Assembly: GCF_039908635.1 (NCBI RefSeq)
Contig: NZ_CP150918.1
Span: 4,976,001-5,040,000 of the forward strand
Reading direction: 5' to 3'
DNA: 64,000 nucleotides
DNA from: Pseudomonas purpurea
GTDB taxonomy: Bacteria > Pseudomonadota > Gammaproteobacteria > Pseudomonadales > Pseudomonadaceae
The notes below the pieces were generated by a model, which searched no databases, was not told the DNA's origin, and was given only the letters and a program-made list of their open reading frames with translations. Every line of letters begins with the position of its first letter. The first letter of the stretch is position 1. The position numbers and the translations under genes are program-made. This document shows, in pieces, positions 21,453 to 30,588 of the stretch.

Positions 21453-22460
21453 CTAGTGATAACCGTCTTCGTGAGTCACCTTGCCGCGGAACACGTAGTA
21501 GCTCCAGAAGGTGTAGCCCAGGATGAACGGAATGATGAACAGCGTGCCGACCAGCATGAAGCCCTGGCTTTGCGGCGGTGCGGCGGCGTCCCAGATGGTG
21601 ATCGACGGGGGCACGATGTACGGCCACAAGCTGATGCCCAGCCCGCTGTAACCCAGGAAGATCAACACCAGCGTCAGCAGGAATGGCGTGTAATGAGCAT
21701 TGCGGGCCACTGCGCGCAGTAATCCGTACATGGTCACCAGCACCAGGATCGGCACCGGCAGGAACCAGAACAGGTTCGGCAGCGTAAACCAGCGTGCGGC
21801 AATCTCGGCATGGGCCAGCGGCGTCCAGAGGCTGACGATACCGATCACCGCCAACACCACGAACGCCAGCGGTCGCGCCAGGTTGTGCATCTGCTCCTGC
21901 AACTTGCCTTCGGTCTTCATGATCAGCCAGGTGCAGCCCAGCAGCGCATACGCCACCACCAGCGCCACGCCGCAAAACATCGTGAATGGCGTCAGCCAGT
22001 CCAGTGAGCCGCCGGCGAACTGCCGATCAACCACTTTGAAACCATCGATAAACGCACCGAGGGCCACGCCCTGGAAGAAGGTCGCGGTGATCGAGCCACC
22101 GATAAACGCCTTGTCCCAGATGTGAACCTTGTCGTCCTTGGCCTTGAACCGGAACTCGAAGGCCACGCCGCGAAAGATCAAGCCGACCAGCATCAGGATC
22201 AACGGCAGGTACAGCGCCGACAGCACCACCGAATAGGCCAGCGGGAAGGCGCCGAACAACGCCGCGCCCCCCAGTACCAGCCAGGTTTCGTTACCGTCCC
22301 AGACCGGAGCGACGGTGTTCATCATCACGTCGCGGTCGCTTTTGCCTTTGATGAACGGGAAGAGAATCCCGATGCCCAGGTCAAAACCGTCCATGACCAC
22401 GTACATCATGATGCCGAAGATGATGATCACGGCCCAGATCAGCGGAAGATCAATACCCAT
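21453..22460 (-). CDS. cioB: Cyanide-insensitive terminal oxidase subunit II
   Basis: Integral membrane subunit (335 residues, CydB family) of the bd-type quinol oxidase that reduces O2 while resisting cyanide. The N terminus MGIDLPLIWAVIIIFGIMMY and the WDGNETWLVLGGAALFGAFP motif are family hallmarks. About eight hydrophobic helices are visible. It starts 3 bases after the cioA stop, so translation is probably coupled. CydB subunits hold no haem but are needed for assembly. Confidence 0.94.
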   Translation of the reverse strand: MGIDLPLIWAVIIIFGIMMYVVMDGFDLGIGILFPFIKGKSDRDVMMNTVAPVWDGNETWLVLGGAALFGAFPLAYSVVLSALYLPLILMLVGLIFRGVAFEFRFKAKDDKVHIWDKAFIGGSITATFFQGVALGAFIDGFKVVDRQFAGGSLDWLTPFTMFCGVALVVAYALLGCTWLIMKTEGKLQEQMHNLARPLAFVVLAVIGIVSLWTPLAHAEIAARWFTLPNLFWFLPVPILVLVTMYGLLRAVARNAHYTPFLLTLVLIFLGYSGLGISLWPYIVPPSITIWDAAAPPQSQGFMLVGTLFIIPFILGYTFWSYYVFRGKVTHEDGYH

Positions 22461-22463
22461 GAC

Positions 22464-23903
22464 TCAATTCCCCTTTTTCAGGCTGTGGCTGCGATCACCT
22501 TCAGTGCCATCATCGGCAGCGGAAAGCGGACGGGCCGGTGTACGTTGCTGACCAGGGCCGCCATGGCTCGGCTCGGCACCTTCGTCGATCTTCGGCCCTT
22601 TGCGCACCAGGCGCATCATGTAGCCCAGGCCAACACCGAACAGCGAGAAATACACCACGACAAACAGTGCCAGGGTGATGCTCATCTGCACCACGCTGTG
22701 ATTGGACGAAGCATCTGCGGTGCGCATCACCCCGTAGATAACCCACGGCTGACGACCCACTTCAGTGGTGAACCAACCGGCGAGAATCGCGATCAGGCCC
22801 GATGGCCCCATCCACAGCGCCAGGTGCAGGAACGCACGGTTCTCGTACAAGCGGTCGCGCTTGCGCAGCCACAAACTCCACAGGCCGGTGAAGATCATCA
22901 GCATGCCCAGGCCGACCATGATCCGGAACGACCAGAACACGATGGTCGAATTCGCCCGGTCTTCAGGCGGGAATTCCTTGAGTGCCGGTACTTGCTTGTC
23001 CAGCGAGTGGGTCAGGATCAGGCTGCCCAGGTACGGAATTTCGACCGCGTACTTGGTTCTCTCTTCTTTCATGTCCGGCCAGCCGAACAGGATCAGCGGC
23101 GTCGGTTCGTCGCCGTGGTTTTCCCAGTGGCCTTCGATCGCGGCGATTTTTGCCGGTTGGTGCTTGAGCGTATTGAGGCCGTGGAAGTCGCCGATCACCG
23201 CCTGGATAGGCGCCACAATCAGCGCCATCCACATGGCCATCGACAGCATGGTGCGGATGGCCGGGTTGTCCCGACCGCGCAGCAGGTGCCAGGCCGCCGA
23301 CGAACCGACGAAGAAGGCCGTGGCCACAAACGCGGCGGTCGCCATGTGCATCAGGCGATACGGGAACGAGGGGTTGAAAATCACCGCGATCCAGTCCACC
23401 GGGATGACCTGGCCGTTGACGATTTCGTAGCCCTGCGGGGTTTGCATCCAGCTATTGGACGCGAGAATCCAGAAGGTCGAGATCAACGTACCGATGGCCA
23501 CCATGACCGTGGCGAAAAAGTGCAGCCTGCGCCCCACCTTGTTCCAGCCAAACAGCATGACGCCCAGGAATCCGGCTTCAAGGAAGAATGCCGTGAGCAC
23601 TTCATAGGTCAGCAAGGGGCCTGTGACGGAACCGGCGAAGTCCGAGAATCGGCTCCAGTTGGTGCCGAACTGATAGGCCATGACCAAACCGGAAACCACG
23701 CCCATGCCGAAGTTCACGGCAAAGATCTTGGACCAGAAGTGGTACAGGTCACGGTAGGTGTTGTTGTTTGTTTTCAGCCACAAGCCTTCAAGCACCGCCA
23801 GGTAACTCGCCAGACCGATGGTGATGGCGGGGAACAGGATGTGGAACGAGATGGTGAACGCGAACTGAATTCGGGCGAGATCAAGTGCCTCCAAACCGAA
23901 CAT
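22464..23903 (-). CDS. cioA: Cyanide-insensitive terminal oxidase subunit I
   Basis: Catalytic CydA-family subunit, 479 residues, that binds the haems and oxidises ubiquinol at the periplasmic face. Axial-ligand positions are visible: H21 in FTISFHILFPAITIG (His19 of E. coli CydA), a second His in LMHMATAAFVATAFF, and the Met of FWSFRIMVGLGM. The start ATG 23901-23903 (MFGLEALDLARIQFAF) is the family start; a longer frame to 23951 is rejected. It heads the operon cioA, cioB, DUF2474-type gene. An ANR-type box lies 139 bases upstream. In P. aeruginosa ANR represses cioAB at low oxygen. Confidence 0.94.
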   Translation of the reverse strand: MFGLEALDLARIQFAFTISFHILFPAITIGLASYLAVLEGLWLKTNNNTYRDLYHFWSKIFAVNFGMGVVSGLVMAYQFGTNWSRFSDFAGSVTGPLLTYEVLTAFFLEAGFLGVMLFGWNKVGRRLHFFATVMVAIGTLISTFWILASNSWMQTPQGYEIVNGQVIPVDWIAVIFNPSFPYRLMHMATAAFVATAFFVGSSAAWHLLRGRDNPAIRTMLSMAMWMALIVAPIQAVIGDFHGLNTLKHQPAKIAAIEGHWENHGDEPTPLILFGWPDMKEERTKYAVEIPYLGSLILTHSLDKQVPALKEFPPEDRANSTIVFWSFRIMVGLGMLMIFTGLWSLWLRKRDRLYENRAFLHLALWMGPSGLIAILAGWFTTEVGRQPWVIYGVMRTADASSNHSVVQMSITLALFVVVYFSLFGVGLGYMMRLVRKGPKIDEGAEPSHGGPGQQRTPARPLSAADDGTEGDRSHSLKKGN

Positions 23904-24041
23904 AAGTCTTCCTCTGTCAGGTAATACCAGCTGCAGGCTCGTGACCTGCATCCACTGCCCCCACGGTTATGGAGTGTGGTGATTGGAGTCCGTTCTTTTT
24001 CCATCACGACGCAGGGAATCCGGCCCACCGCGCAAAGCTTG

Positions 24042-24055
24042 TTGATCTGGATCAA
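24042..24055. promoter_or_regulatory. ANR/FNR binding site upstream of cioA
   Basis: TTGATCTGGATCAA is a perfect match to the FNR/ANR consensus TTGAT-N4-ATCAA. It lies in the 359-base gap between cioA and the divergent MFS gene, 139 bases before the cioA start and 208 before the MFS start. Repression of cioAB by ANR is known in P. aeruginosa. Which gene is controlled here is inferred. Confidence 0.8.
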
Positions 24056-24262
24056 TCAACGCTGAAAGAGTAGTCCCATTTTCAGGGCCGAACTGTGTGG
24101 TCTTTTGTCGCGTGACAGGTTGTCTCACGGATTTTTTCGAGGCCCTGGGGCGCGGAGCCCCGTTTCATTCGGTGTCTAGCTAACTAAATTCCCAGCCCTC
24201 GCAACTTTTGGTTACAGCTTGGTGATAATCTCGGTTTATCCCGCGCTCAGGCCAGCCTGCCG

Positions 24263-25501
24263 ATGTCCACCGAAGCCCCGCTATTGTTGCGTCTTCACCG
24301 CCCTTTCATTGCGTTCTGGCTGGCCCGGGTGTTTACCGCCAGCGGTTTTCAGATGCTGACCGTGGCCATCGGCTGGAACCTCTACCAACTCACCGGCAAT
24401 GTGCTGGACCTCGGCCTGGTCGGGCTGGTGGAATTCGCCCCGCGCGTGCTGTTCATGCTCCATACCGGGCATGTCGCCGACCGTTACGACCGGCGCAAGG
24501 TCGCGGCGCTCTGTCAGTCGTTGCAGGCGATGATTGCACTGGCACTGGCCATCGGCAGCGCCACTGACCATGTCACCCGCGAGATGATCTTCATCCTCGC
24601 CTTCCTGCTCGGCGCGGCCCGCTCCTTCGAGATGCCGACCACCCAGGCCTTGCTGCCCGGCATCGTGCCCAGCGCGCTGTTCCCGCGCGCCGTCGCGGCC
24701 GCGCAGTCGGCGCAACAATCGGCCACCATCGTTGCCCCGGCCCTGGGCGGTTTGCTCTATGCCTTCGGCAGCGTGTGGGTGTATGGCCCGACGGTGATCC
24801 TGTACCTGATTGCCTGCACCCTCATGCTCAACCTGCCGGCACGGCAAACGCCGCTGAACAAGGGCAAGGCCACGCTGGACTCACTGCTCGCGGGGATTCG
24901 ATTCATCCGCAGCCGTCCGGACATCCTCGGTGCGATCTCCCTGGACCTGTTCGCCGTGCTGCTGGGCGGCGCGACGGCGCTGCTGCCGGTGTTCGCCAGG
25001 GACATCCTGCTTACCGGCCCCTTGGGCCTCGGCCTGCTGCGCTCCGCGCCCGCGGTGGGGGCGTTGTTGATGTCGTTGTGGCTGGCGCGGTTTGCCGTCG
25101 AGCGCAAGGTCGGGCGGGTCATGTTCACCGCTGTCGGGGTGTTCGGCGTCGCGACCATCGCGTTCGGCCTGTCGACGTCCTTCTGGTTCTCGCTGGCGGT
25201 GCTGGTGGTGTTGGGGGCAGCGGACATGATCAGCATGGTGATCCGCGCATCTTTCGTGCAACTGGAAACCCCCGACGAAATGCGCGGCCGGGTCAGTGCG
25301 GTCAACGGGCTGTTCATCGGCGCCTCGAACCAGTTGGGCGAGTTCGAATCCGGCGTGACCGCCCACTGGTTCGGCACCGTGCCGGCGGTGGTGATGGGCG
25401 GCATCGGCACGCTGATCGTCACAGGCGTGTGGACCAAGCTGTTCCCGACCCTGGCCCAACGCGACCGCATGCATGTGCCGATGGATGAAGCAAAAACCTG
25501 A
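24263..25501 (+). CDS. Major facilitator superfamily exporter
   Basis: 412 residues with about twelve hydrophobic helices. The loop between helices 2 and 3 carries GHVADRYDRRKV, the MFS motif A. The overall pattern (FWLARVFTASGFQMLTVAIGWNLYQLT) is that of the EntS/MFS_3 group of drug or siderophore exporters. The substrate is unknown. No siderophore biosynthesis gene is adjacent. It is divergent from cioA and followed, tail to tail, by the DJ-1-like gene 6 bases away. A single-gene unit is likely. Confidence 0.85.
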   Translation: MSTEAPLLLRLHRPFIAFWLARVFTASGFQMLTVAIGWNLYQLTGNVLDLGLVGLVEFAPRVLFMLHTGHVADRYDRRKVAALCQSLQAMIALALAIGSATDHVTREMIFILAFLLGAARSFEMPTTQALLPGIVPSALFPRAVAAAQSAQQSATIVAPALGGLLYAFGSVWVYGPTVILYLIACTLMLNLPARQTPLNKGKATLDSLLAGIRFIRSRPDILGAISLDLFAVLLGGATALLPVFARDILLTGPLGLGLLRSAPAVGALLMSLWLARFAVERKVGRVMFTAVGVFGVATIAFGLSTSFWFSLAVLVVLGAADMISMVIRASFVQLETPDEMRGRVSAVNGLFIGASNQLGEFESGVTAHWFGTVPAVVMGGIGTLIVTGVWTKLFPTLAQRDRMHVPMDEAKT

Positions 25502-25507
25502 GGCCGA

Positions 25508-26059
25508 TTAAACCCCCATCTCCCCCGCCACCGCCGCCCGCCGGGCCTTGCCGCACACCTGTTCCACCAGCGTCAAGGCAAACGCCAACGCAGCGGCCGA
25601 GGTCTGGGCGGTGATGCACGTGCCGTCGACCACCACCGGTTGGTCAACGAAGGTGCAGCCGGATAGCTGATGGCTTGCCGACGGCAGGCAGGTCATGCGC
25701 CGCTGGCGCAGTACACCGAAGGCTTGCAGGGCCACCGCCGGGGCTTCGGCAATGCCCGCGTACCGGCGACCGGCCGCCACCTGATCCTTGAGCAGTTGTT
25801 GCAGCGGTTGATGAGCGGCCAGGTGTTGTGCGCCGACGCCACCACCGGGCAGGACGATCAGGTCGAACGGTTGCGCCAGCACGTCGACCAGCATGGCATC
25901 GGCGGTCAACCGGGTGCCACGGGCGCAAGTCAGCATGCGTCGCGACTCGATGCTCGCCACCACCACTTCAACCTTGGCACGACGCAGCACGTCGATCAGG
26001 GTCACGCTTTGCAGGTCGTCGATGCCTTCGGCGAGGGTGATCAGGGCTCTAAAGGTCAT
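25508..26059 (-). CDS. DJ-1/PfpI-family protein lacking the catalytic cysteine
   Basis: 183 residues with the YajL/DJ-1 fold pattern: a parallel-strand core, LIDVLRRA after the first strand, DLIVLPGGG, and the nucleophile elbow at 101-108. In active members the elbow reads AICAAPA; here it is GIAEAPA with alanine at residue 104 in place of the nucleophilic cysteine. The partner glutamate region (GSEE in YajL) reads GIDD. Protease, glyoxalase or deglycase chemistry by the normal mechanism is therefore unlikely. A non-enzymatic or ligand-binding role is possible. It is convergent with the MFS gene; start ATG 26057-26059. Confidence 0.85.
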   Translation of the reverse strand: MTFRALITLAEGIDDLQSVTLIDVLRRAKVEVVVASIESRRMLTCARGTRLTADAMLVDVLAQPFDLIVLPGGGVGAQHLAAHQPLQQLLKDQVAAGRRYAGIAEAPAVALQAFGVLRQRRMTCLPSASHQLSGCTFVDQPVVVDGTCITAQTSAAALAFALTLVEQVCGKARRAAVAGEMGV

Positions 26060-26113
26060 GGGCAGACTCCACCAAGTGATCCTTAAAGCGTAGCCCGCGT
26101 TACAGCCCCGCGA

Positions 26114-26569
26114 TTACTTGATGTAGAGCTGGGTCGACAGGGTGTTGCCCGGCGCGTTGAGCGAGGTGTTGCTGAACGTGAACGTGCCTTGCTGCTTGCC
26201 GGCCAGATCGAAGATGTACAGGTAACCGACAATCTTGCTGTTAGCAGTGCACTCGGTCAGGTTGCCGTTATCGAAGGCGCAGACCCGCGTGCGGGTGCCA
26301 TCGATTTCGAAACCGTCCAGCCCGACATGCGGCATGCGGCCGTAGCCGATCTCCAGCACATAGACCTTGATGCTGGCACCGGAATGATCGCAACGCGTCT
26401 GCGCCTGCCCTTCGTCGATGTCTTCAAAACCGCAGCTGGGCGATTCGACCTTGAGCACCTTGACCTCGCTCAGTGGCGCAGCCGAGGCGGCCGACGCCGT
26501 GGGTGCGCCCGTTAACAGGGCGCTGCACACGCCCAGGGCCAGAATGATCCTGCTCTTTATACCGTCCAT
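26114..26569 (-). CDS. Small secreted protein, possibly DUF4879/YolA-like
   Basis: 151 residues. A signal peptide is clear (RIILALGVCSALLTGAPTASA, cleavage near residue 28). The mature part has four cysteines (SPSCGF, TRCDHSG, RVCAFD, LTECTA), consistent with two disulfides in the periplasm or outside, and the stretch SIKVYVLEIGYGRMPHVGLDG. That pattern recalls DUF4879 proteins (YolA); I am not certain. Start ATG 26567-26569 with GGGGAG upstream; a longer frame to 26695 lacks a signal peptide at its N terminus and is rejected. No functional link to its neighbours is evident. Confidence 0.65.
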   Translation of the reverse strand: MDGIKSRIILALGVCSALLTGAPTASAASAAPLSEVKVLKVESPSCGFEDIDEGQAQTRCDHSGASIKVYVLEIGYGRMPHVGLDGFEIDGTRTRVCAFDNGNLTECTANSKIVGYLYIFDLAGKQQGTFTFSNTSLNAPGNTLSTQLYIK

Positions 26570-26783
26570 AACGCTCCCCAAAACCTGCGCGCAGTATGCC
26601 CCAGTCCACTTCGTGGCAAAACATCGCCGACGATCGCAGCCATAAGCAGCCATAGCCGCACGCTGCTGGTATGATGCGCGGCTTTTTCCGGCCAACAGAA
26701 AATTATCAGGCGCCCATGGCGGTCTGTGCTTTGCTGTTCAGGTCGATACATTCACGGCGCAAGGCGCGCCACGGGGAGCAGAC

Positions 26784-28079
26784 ATGCTGGAAAGGCTGTT
26801 TCAACTCAAGGCACACAACACCAACGTGCGTACCGAGATTCTTGCGGGTATCACGACCTTCCTGGCCATGGCCTACATTCTGTTCGTCAACCCGAGCATC
26901 CTCGGCGAGACCGGCATGGACAAGGGCGCGGTGTTTGTCGCGACCTGTCTGGCGGCGGCCATCGGCTCGACCGTGATGGGCCTGATCGCCAACTACCCGA
27001 TCGCGCTCGCGCCGGGCATGGGCCTGAACGCCTTCTTCACCTACACCGTGGTCCTGCACATGGGCCACACCTGGCAAGTGGCGCTGGGCGCGGTGTTCAT
27101 TTCGGCAGTGCTGTTCTTCCTGCTGTCGATCTTCCGCATCCGCGAATGGATCATCAACAGCATCCCGCTGCCACTGCGCTCGGCGATTGCGGCCGGTATC
27201 GGCCTGTTCCTGGCGCTGATCGCCCTGCACAACGCCGGCATCGTGGTCAGCAACCAGGCGACCATGGTCGGCCTCGGTGATCTGAAACAACCGGCCCCGA
27301 TCCTCGCCACCTTGGGCTTTGCGCTGATCGTTGCCCTGGAAGCCCTGAAAGTGCGCGGCGCAGTGCTGATCGGCATCCTGAGCGTGACCATCGTGTCCAT
27401 CGCGCTGGGCTTCACCCCGTTCAACGGCGTGATGTCGATGCCACCTTCGCTGGCGCCGACCTTCCTGCAACTGGACATCATGGGTGCACTGGACATCGGT
27501 CTGGTCAGCGTGATTTTCGCCTTCCTGTTCGTCGACCTGTTCGACAACTCCGGCACCCTGATCGGCGTCGCCAAGCGCGCCGGCCTGATGGGCAAGGACG
27601 GCCACATGCCGAAAATGGGCCGTGCGCTGATCGCCGACAGTACCGCCGCAATGGCCGGTTCCCTGCTGGGCACCTCGACCACCACCAGTTACATCGAGTC
27701 GGCAGCGGGCGTCAGCGCCGGTGGCCGTACCGGTCTGACCGCAGTGGTCGTCGCCATTCTGTTCCTGCTGGCGCTGTTCTTCGCGCCATTGGCGGGCAGC
27801 GTTCCGGCATTCGCCACCGCGCCTGCGCTGCTGTTCGTCGCCGTGCTGATGACCTCGGGCCTGGCGGAAATAGACTGGGATGACATTACTGTCGCCGCGC
27901 CGGTGGTGGTCACCGCCCTGGCCATGCCATTCACGTACTCCATCGCCAACGGCATCGCGTTCGGTTTCATCGCCTGGACCACCATCAAGCTGTTGTCCGG
28001 CCGTGGCCGTGAACTGAACCCGGCGCTGGTGATCCTGTCGATTCTGTTTGTGATCAAGTTGGGTTGGTTCGCCGCATGA
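26784..28079 (+). CDS. NCS2/AzgA-type purine permease
   Basis: Inner-membrane proton symporter, 431 residues, of the AzgA-like branch (adenine, guanine, hypoxanthine). Hallmarks are [20 protein letters not shown] near the N terminus, the substrate-site region [12 protein letters not shown], the [13 protein letters not shown] segment and [20 protein letters not shown]. About 14 helices are expected. It starts at ATG 26784 behind GGGGAGC. Its stop overlaps the trmA start (ATGA), so the two are translationally coupled, an arrangement also common in other pseudomonads. The exact purine cannot be read from the sequence. Confidence 0.9.
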   Translation: MLERLFQLKAHNTNVRTEILAGITTFLAMAYILFVNPSILGETGMDKGAVFVATCLAAAIGSTVMGLIANYPIALAPGMGLNAFFTYTVVLHMGHTWQVALGAVFISAVLFFLLSIFRIREWIINSIPLPLRSAIAAGIGLFLALIALHNAGIVVSNQATMVGLGDLKQPAPILATLGFALIVALEALKVRGAVLIGILSVTIVSIALGFTPFNGVMSMPPSLAPTFLQLDIMGALDIGLVSVIFAFLFVDLFDNSGTLIGVAKRAGLMGKDGHMPKMGRALIADSTAAMAGSLLGTSTTTSYIESAAGVSAGGRTGLTAVVVAILFLLALFFAPLAGSVPAFATAPALLFVAVLMTSGLAEIDWDDITVAAPVVVTALAMPFTYSIANGIAFGFIAWTTIKLLSGRGRELNPALVILSILFVIKLGWFAA

Positions 28080-29155
28080 CATTCGATTCCCAGGCTTACG
28101 CCGTTCAGCTCGAAGAAAAGGTCACGCGCTTGCGTGACCTGCTCGCGCCGTTCGATGCTCCAGAACCTTCAGTGTTCGACTCGCCGTTGGCGAACTTTCG
28201 CCTGCGCGCCGAATTCCGCCTGTGGCGCGAAGCCGGCGAGCGTCACTACGCGATGTTTTCCCAGGAAGACAAACGCACGCCGATCCTGATCGAAGAATTC
28301 CCGATCGCAAGCCTGCGCATCAACCAGTTGATGCCGCAACTCAAGGCTGCCTGGCAGGCCAGCGCCGCCCTGAGCCACAAGCTGTTCCAGGTGGAGTTCC
28401 TGACCACCCTGGCCGGCGACGCGATGATCACCCTGTGTTATCACCGCCCGCTGGACGAACACTGGCACGCGGCCGCGTCGAAACTGGCCGCAGACCTGAA
28501 CGTCAGCGTGATCGGTCGTTCCAAGGGCAAGCGCGAAGTGATCGGCCATGATTACGTGGTCGAGAAACTCGAGGTTGGCGGTCGCGCCTTCAGCTATCGC
28601 CAGCCCGAAGGCGCATTCACCCAGCCCAACGGCACGGTGAACCAGAAGATGCTGAACTGGGCGTACGACGCCCTCGGCGAGCGTTCGGATGATCTGCTGG
28701 AGTTGTACTGCGGCAACGGCAACTTCACCCTGCCGCTGGCGACCCGCGTGCGCAAAGTGCTGGCCACCGAGATCAGCAAGACCTCGGTGAATGCCGCGCT
28801 GAGCAACCTCAGCGAAAACGCGGTGGATAACGTCACGCTGGTGCGGTTGTCCGCTGAAGAGCTGACCGAAGCCCTGAACGAAGTTCGCCCGTTCCGTCGC
28901 TTGCACGGCATCGACCTGAAGAGCTACCAGTTCGGTAGCGTATTCGTCGACCCGCCGCGTGCCGGCATGGACCCGGACACCTGCGAGCTGACCCGGCGCT
29001 TCGAGAACATCCTGTACATCTCGTGCAACCCCGAGACACTGGCGGCCAACATTGCCCAGTTGCACGACACCCACCGCATCACCCGCTGCGCGATGTTCGA
29101 CCAGTTCCCGTGGACGCACCACATGGAATCCGGGGTCTTGTTGACCCGGCGCTGA
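28076..29155 (+). CDS. trmA: tRNA (uracil-5-)-methyltransferase TrmA
   Basis: Forms m5U54 (ribothymidine) in the T loop of tRNAs, using SAM. 359 residues. SAM motif [28 protein letters not shown] and the catalytic cysteine C317 in [12 protein letters not shown] are all present; the closing active-site region is HHMESGVLL. Unlike RlmD it has no iron-sulfur cysteines at the N terminus. Start ATG 28076 overlaps the permease stop by four bases. Confidence 0.95.
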   Translation: MTFDSQAYAVQLEEKVTRLRDLLAPFDAPEPSVFDSPLANFRLRAEFRLWREAGERHYAMFSQEDKRTPILIEEFPIASLRINQLMPQLKAAWQASAALSHKLFQVEFLTTLAGDAMITLCYHRPLDEHWHAAASKLAADLNVSVIGRSKGKREVIGHDYVVEKLEVGGRAFSYRQPEGAFTQPNGTVNQKMLNWAYDALGERSDDLLELYCGNGNFTLPLATRVRKVLATEISKTSVNAALSNLSENAVDNVTLVRLSAEELTEALNEVRPFRRLHGIDLKSYQFGSVFVDPPRAGMDPDTCELTRRFENILYISCNPETLAANIAQLHDTHRITRCAMFDQFPWTHHMESGVLLTRR

Positions 29156-29175
29156 GTCGCCTGCACGCAACACCC

Positions 29176-29203
29176 AAACAGCCGTCCTCGTGACGGCTGT
29201 TTG
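29176..29203 (+). terminator. Terminator between convergent trmA and hasF
   Basis: AAACAGCCGTC and GACGGCTGTTT form an 11-bp stem with a 5-base loop. The T-run is short on both sides, so it may serve both converging transcripts. Confidence 0.7.
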
Positions 29204-29256
29204 CATTCCACCCCGCCTCCCTCTGCAGGAGCCAGGCTTGCCTGCGATGGACAGCC

Positions 29257-30588
29257 TCAGCCGACCGGTTGGAAATACCCGGCCAGCGCCTGCAAGTCCC
29301 GGTCATCCAGCAGCCCGGCGTAATACTTGAGCTGAATCCGCGCCAGCAAATACGCATGGCGGGCGTCAGCCAGATCGCGGCGAGCGCTGAACAGTTGTTG
29401 CTCGGCGTCCAGCACGTCAAGGTTGACCCGCTCGCCGCCGCGCACGCTTTTCTGGGTCGCGGTCACCAGTGCCGTGGCCGATTCGACCGCCATCTCATAA
29501 GCGCTGATACGCGCCGCGCCACTGGTGTTCAGGTTGAACTGCTTGCGCAACTCGGTCAGGGTGCTGGCGGTTTTAGCGTCCAGTTCAAACTGCGCCTGGG
29601 ACAGTTGACGCGCCGCCTGCCGGGTCGACGCCGACACCGAGCCGCCGGCAAACAAGGGCAGGCTGACCTGCACCCCGACGCTGTTGGTGTCGTACTTCTG
29701 GTTGTAGGTGCTTTCCGAATCCGAACGGGTCTGACGGCTGCTGGCGTACAGGCTGACCTTGGGGAAATGCCCGGCGCGCTTACGCTCCACTTCGTACTCG
29801 GCGATGCTCAGTGCGTGCTGCTCGGAAGCCAGTTCCGGGTTGTGGGCGATGGCCAGGTCGCGCCAGCTCTCAAAGCGGTTGGGCTGCAACGGCTGGATGT
29901 CGAACTGACGAACCAACGGGTCAAGTTCTTCGATCTGCAAGGGCTGCCCGACGATGGCTTGCAGGTCACGCAGCGCCACGTCCTGCACGTCCAGGGCTTC
30001 GATTTCCTCGGCCTGGGCCAGGCTCAGGCGGGCCTTGGTTTCCAGCAGATCGGTGCGGGTGCCCTCACCGCCCTGAAGCAAACGTTGATTGAGTTGCAAG
30101 CGCTCGGCGTACGCACGCTTTTGCGCCCGGCTCAGTTCAATCCGCTCCTGCGCCAGCAACGCCTGGCTGTAGGCACCGAGCAATCGCACGGCCAGTTCCT
30201 GGCTCTTGCTGCGAAAACGCTCATCAGCGAACAACGCCTGCGCCGCGCCCTGACGCAAACGTGCGTAGGCTTCATAGTCCAGCAGTGGTTGTTGCAGGGT
30301 CAGGGTCGAGGCGTAACTGCGGTAGTCGCGGTCCTTGCTGACATCCGCCTGGGTGACCTCGGACTCATTGCGCGAATTGTTGTAGTTCCACGACAGACTC
30401 GGCAGCAACCCGGCGCGACCAATGATGCGCTGCTCTTCACCGGCAGCGCGCTCCTCGATCGCCGCTTGAAAGGTCGGATCATTGCGTAACGCCAGGTCAT
30501 AGGCGTCCAACACACCCAAGGCCTGAGCCGCTGGCGCACCGACACAGCACAGCGTCAGCAATGCAACACGTAAAACGCCCATGCTCAT
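29257..30588 (-). CDS. hasF: TolC-family outer-membrane channel of the haemophore secretion system
   Basis: Outer-membrane trimer subunit that completes the type I export duct for HasA. 443 residues, signal peptide ~1-23 (ending APAAQA), then two OEP repeats with long alpha-helical hairpins, typical of the periplasmic tunnel. TolC proteins of type I systems are about this length. Its start ATG overlaps the hasE stop (ATGA at 30585-30588), so it belongs to the hasD-hasE-hasF unit. The symbol rests on this context; by sequence alone it is a generic AprF/TolC member. Confidence 0.88.
   Translation of the reverse strand: MSMGVLRVALLTLCCVGAPAAQALGVLDAYDLALRNDPTFQAAIEERAAGEEQRIIGRAGLLPSLSWNYNNSRNESEVTQADVSKDRDYRSYASTLTLQQPLLDYEAYARLRQGAAQALFADERFRSKSQELAVRLLGAYSQALLAQERIELSRAQKRAYAERLQLNQRLLQGGEGTRTDLLETKARLSLAQAEEIEALDVQDVALRDLQAIVGQPLQIEELDPLVRQFDIQPLQPNRFESWRDLAIAHNPELASEQHALSIAEYEVERKRAGHFPKVSLYASSRQTRSDSESTYNQKYDTNSVGVQVSLPLFAGGSVSASTRQAARQLSQAQFELDAKTASTLTELRKQFNLNTSGAARISAYEMAVESATALVTATQKSVRGGERVNLDVLDAEQQLFSARRDLADARHAYLLARIQLKYYAGLLDDRDLQALAGYFQPVG

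Noticed and set aside
22122..23924. Open frame of 600 codons opposite cioA/cioB
   Set aside because: Antisense to two clear oxidase subunits; His/Asp/Arg-rich shadow composition.
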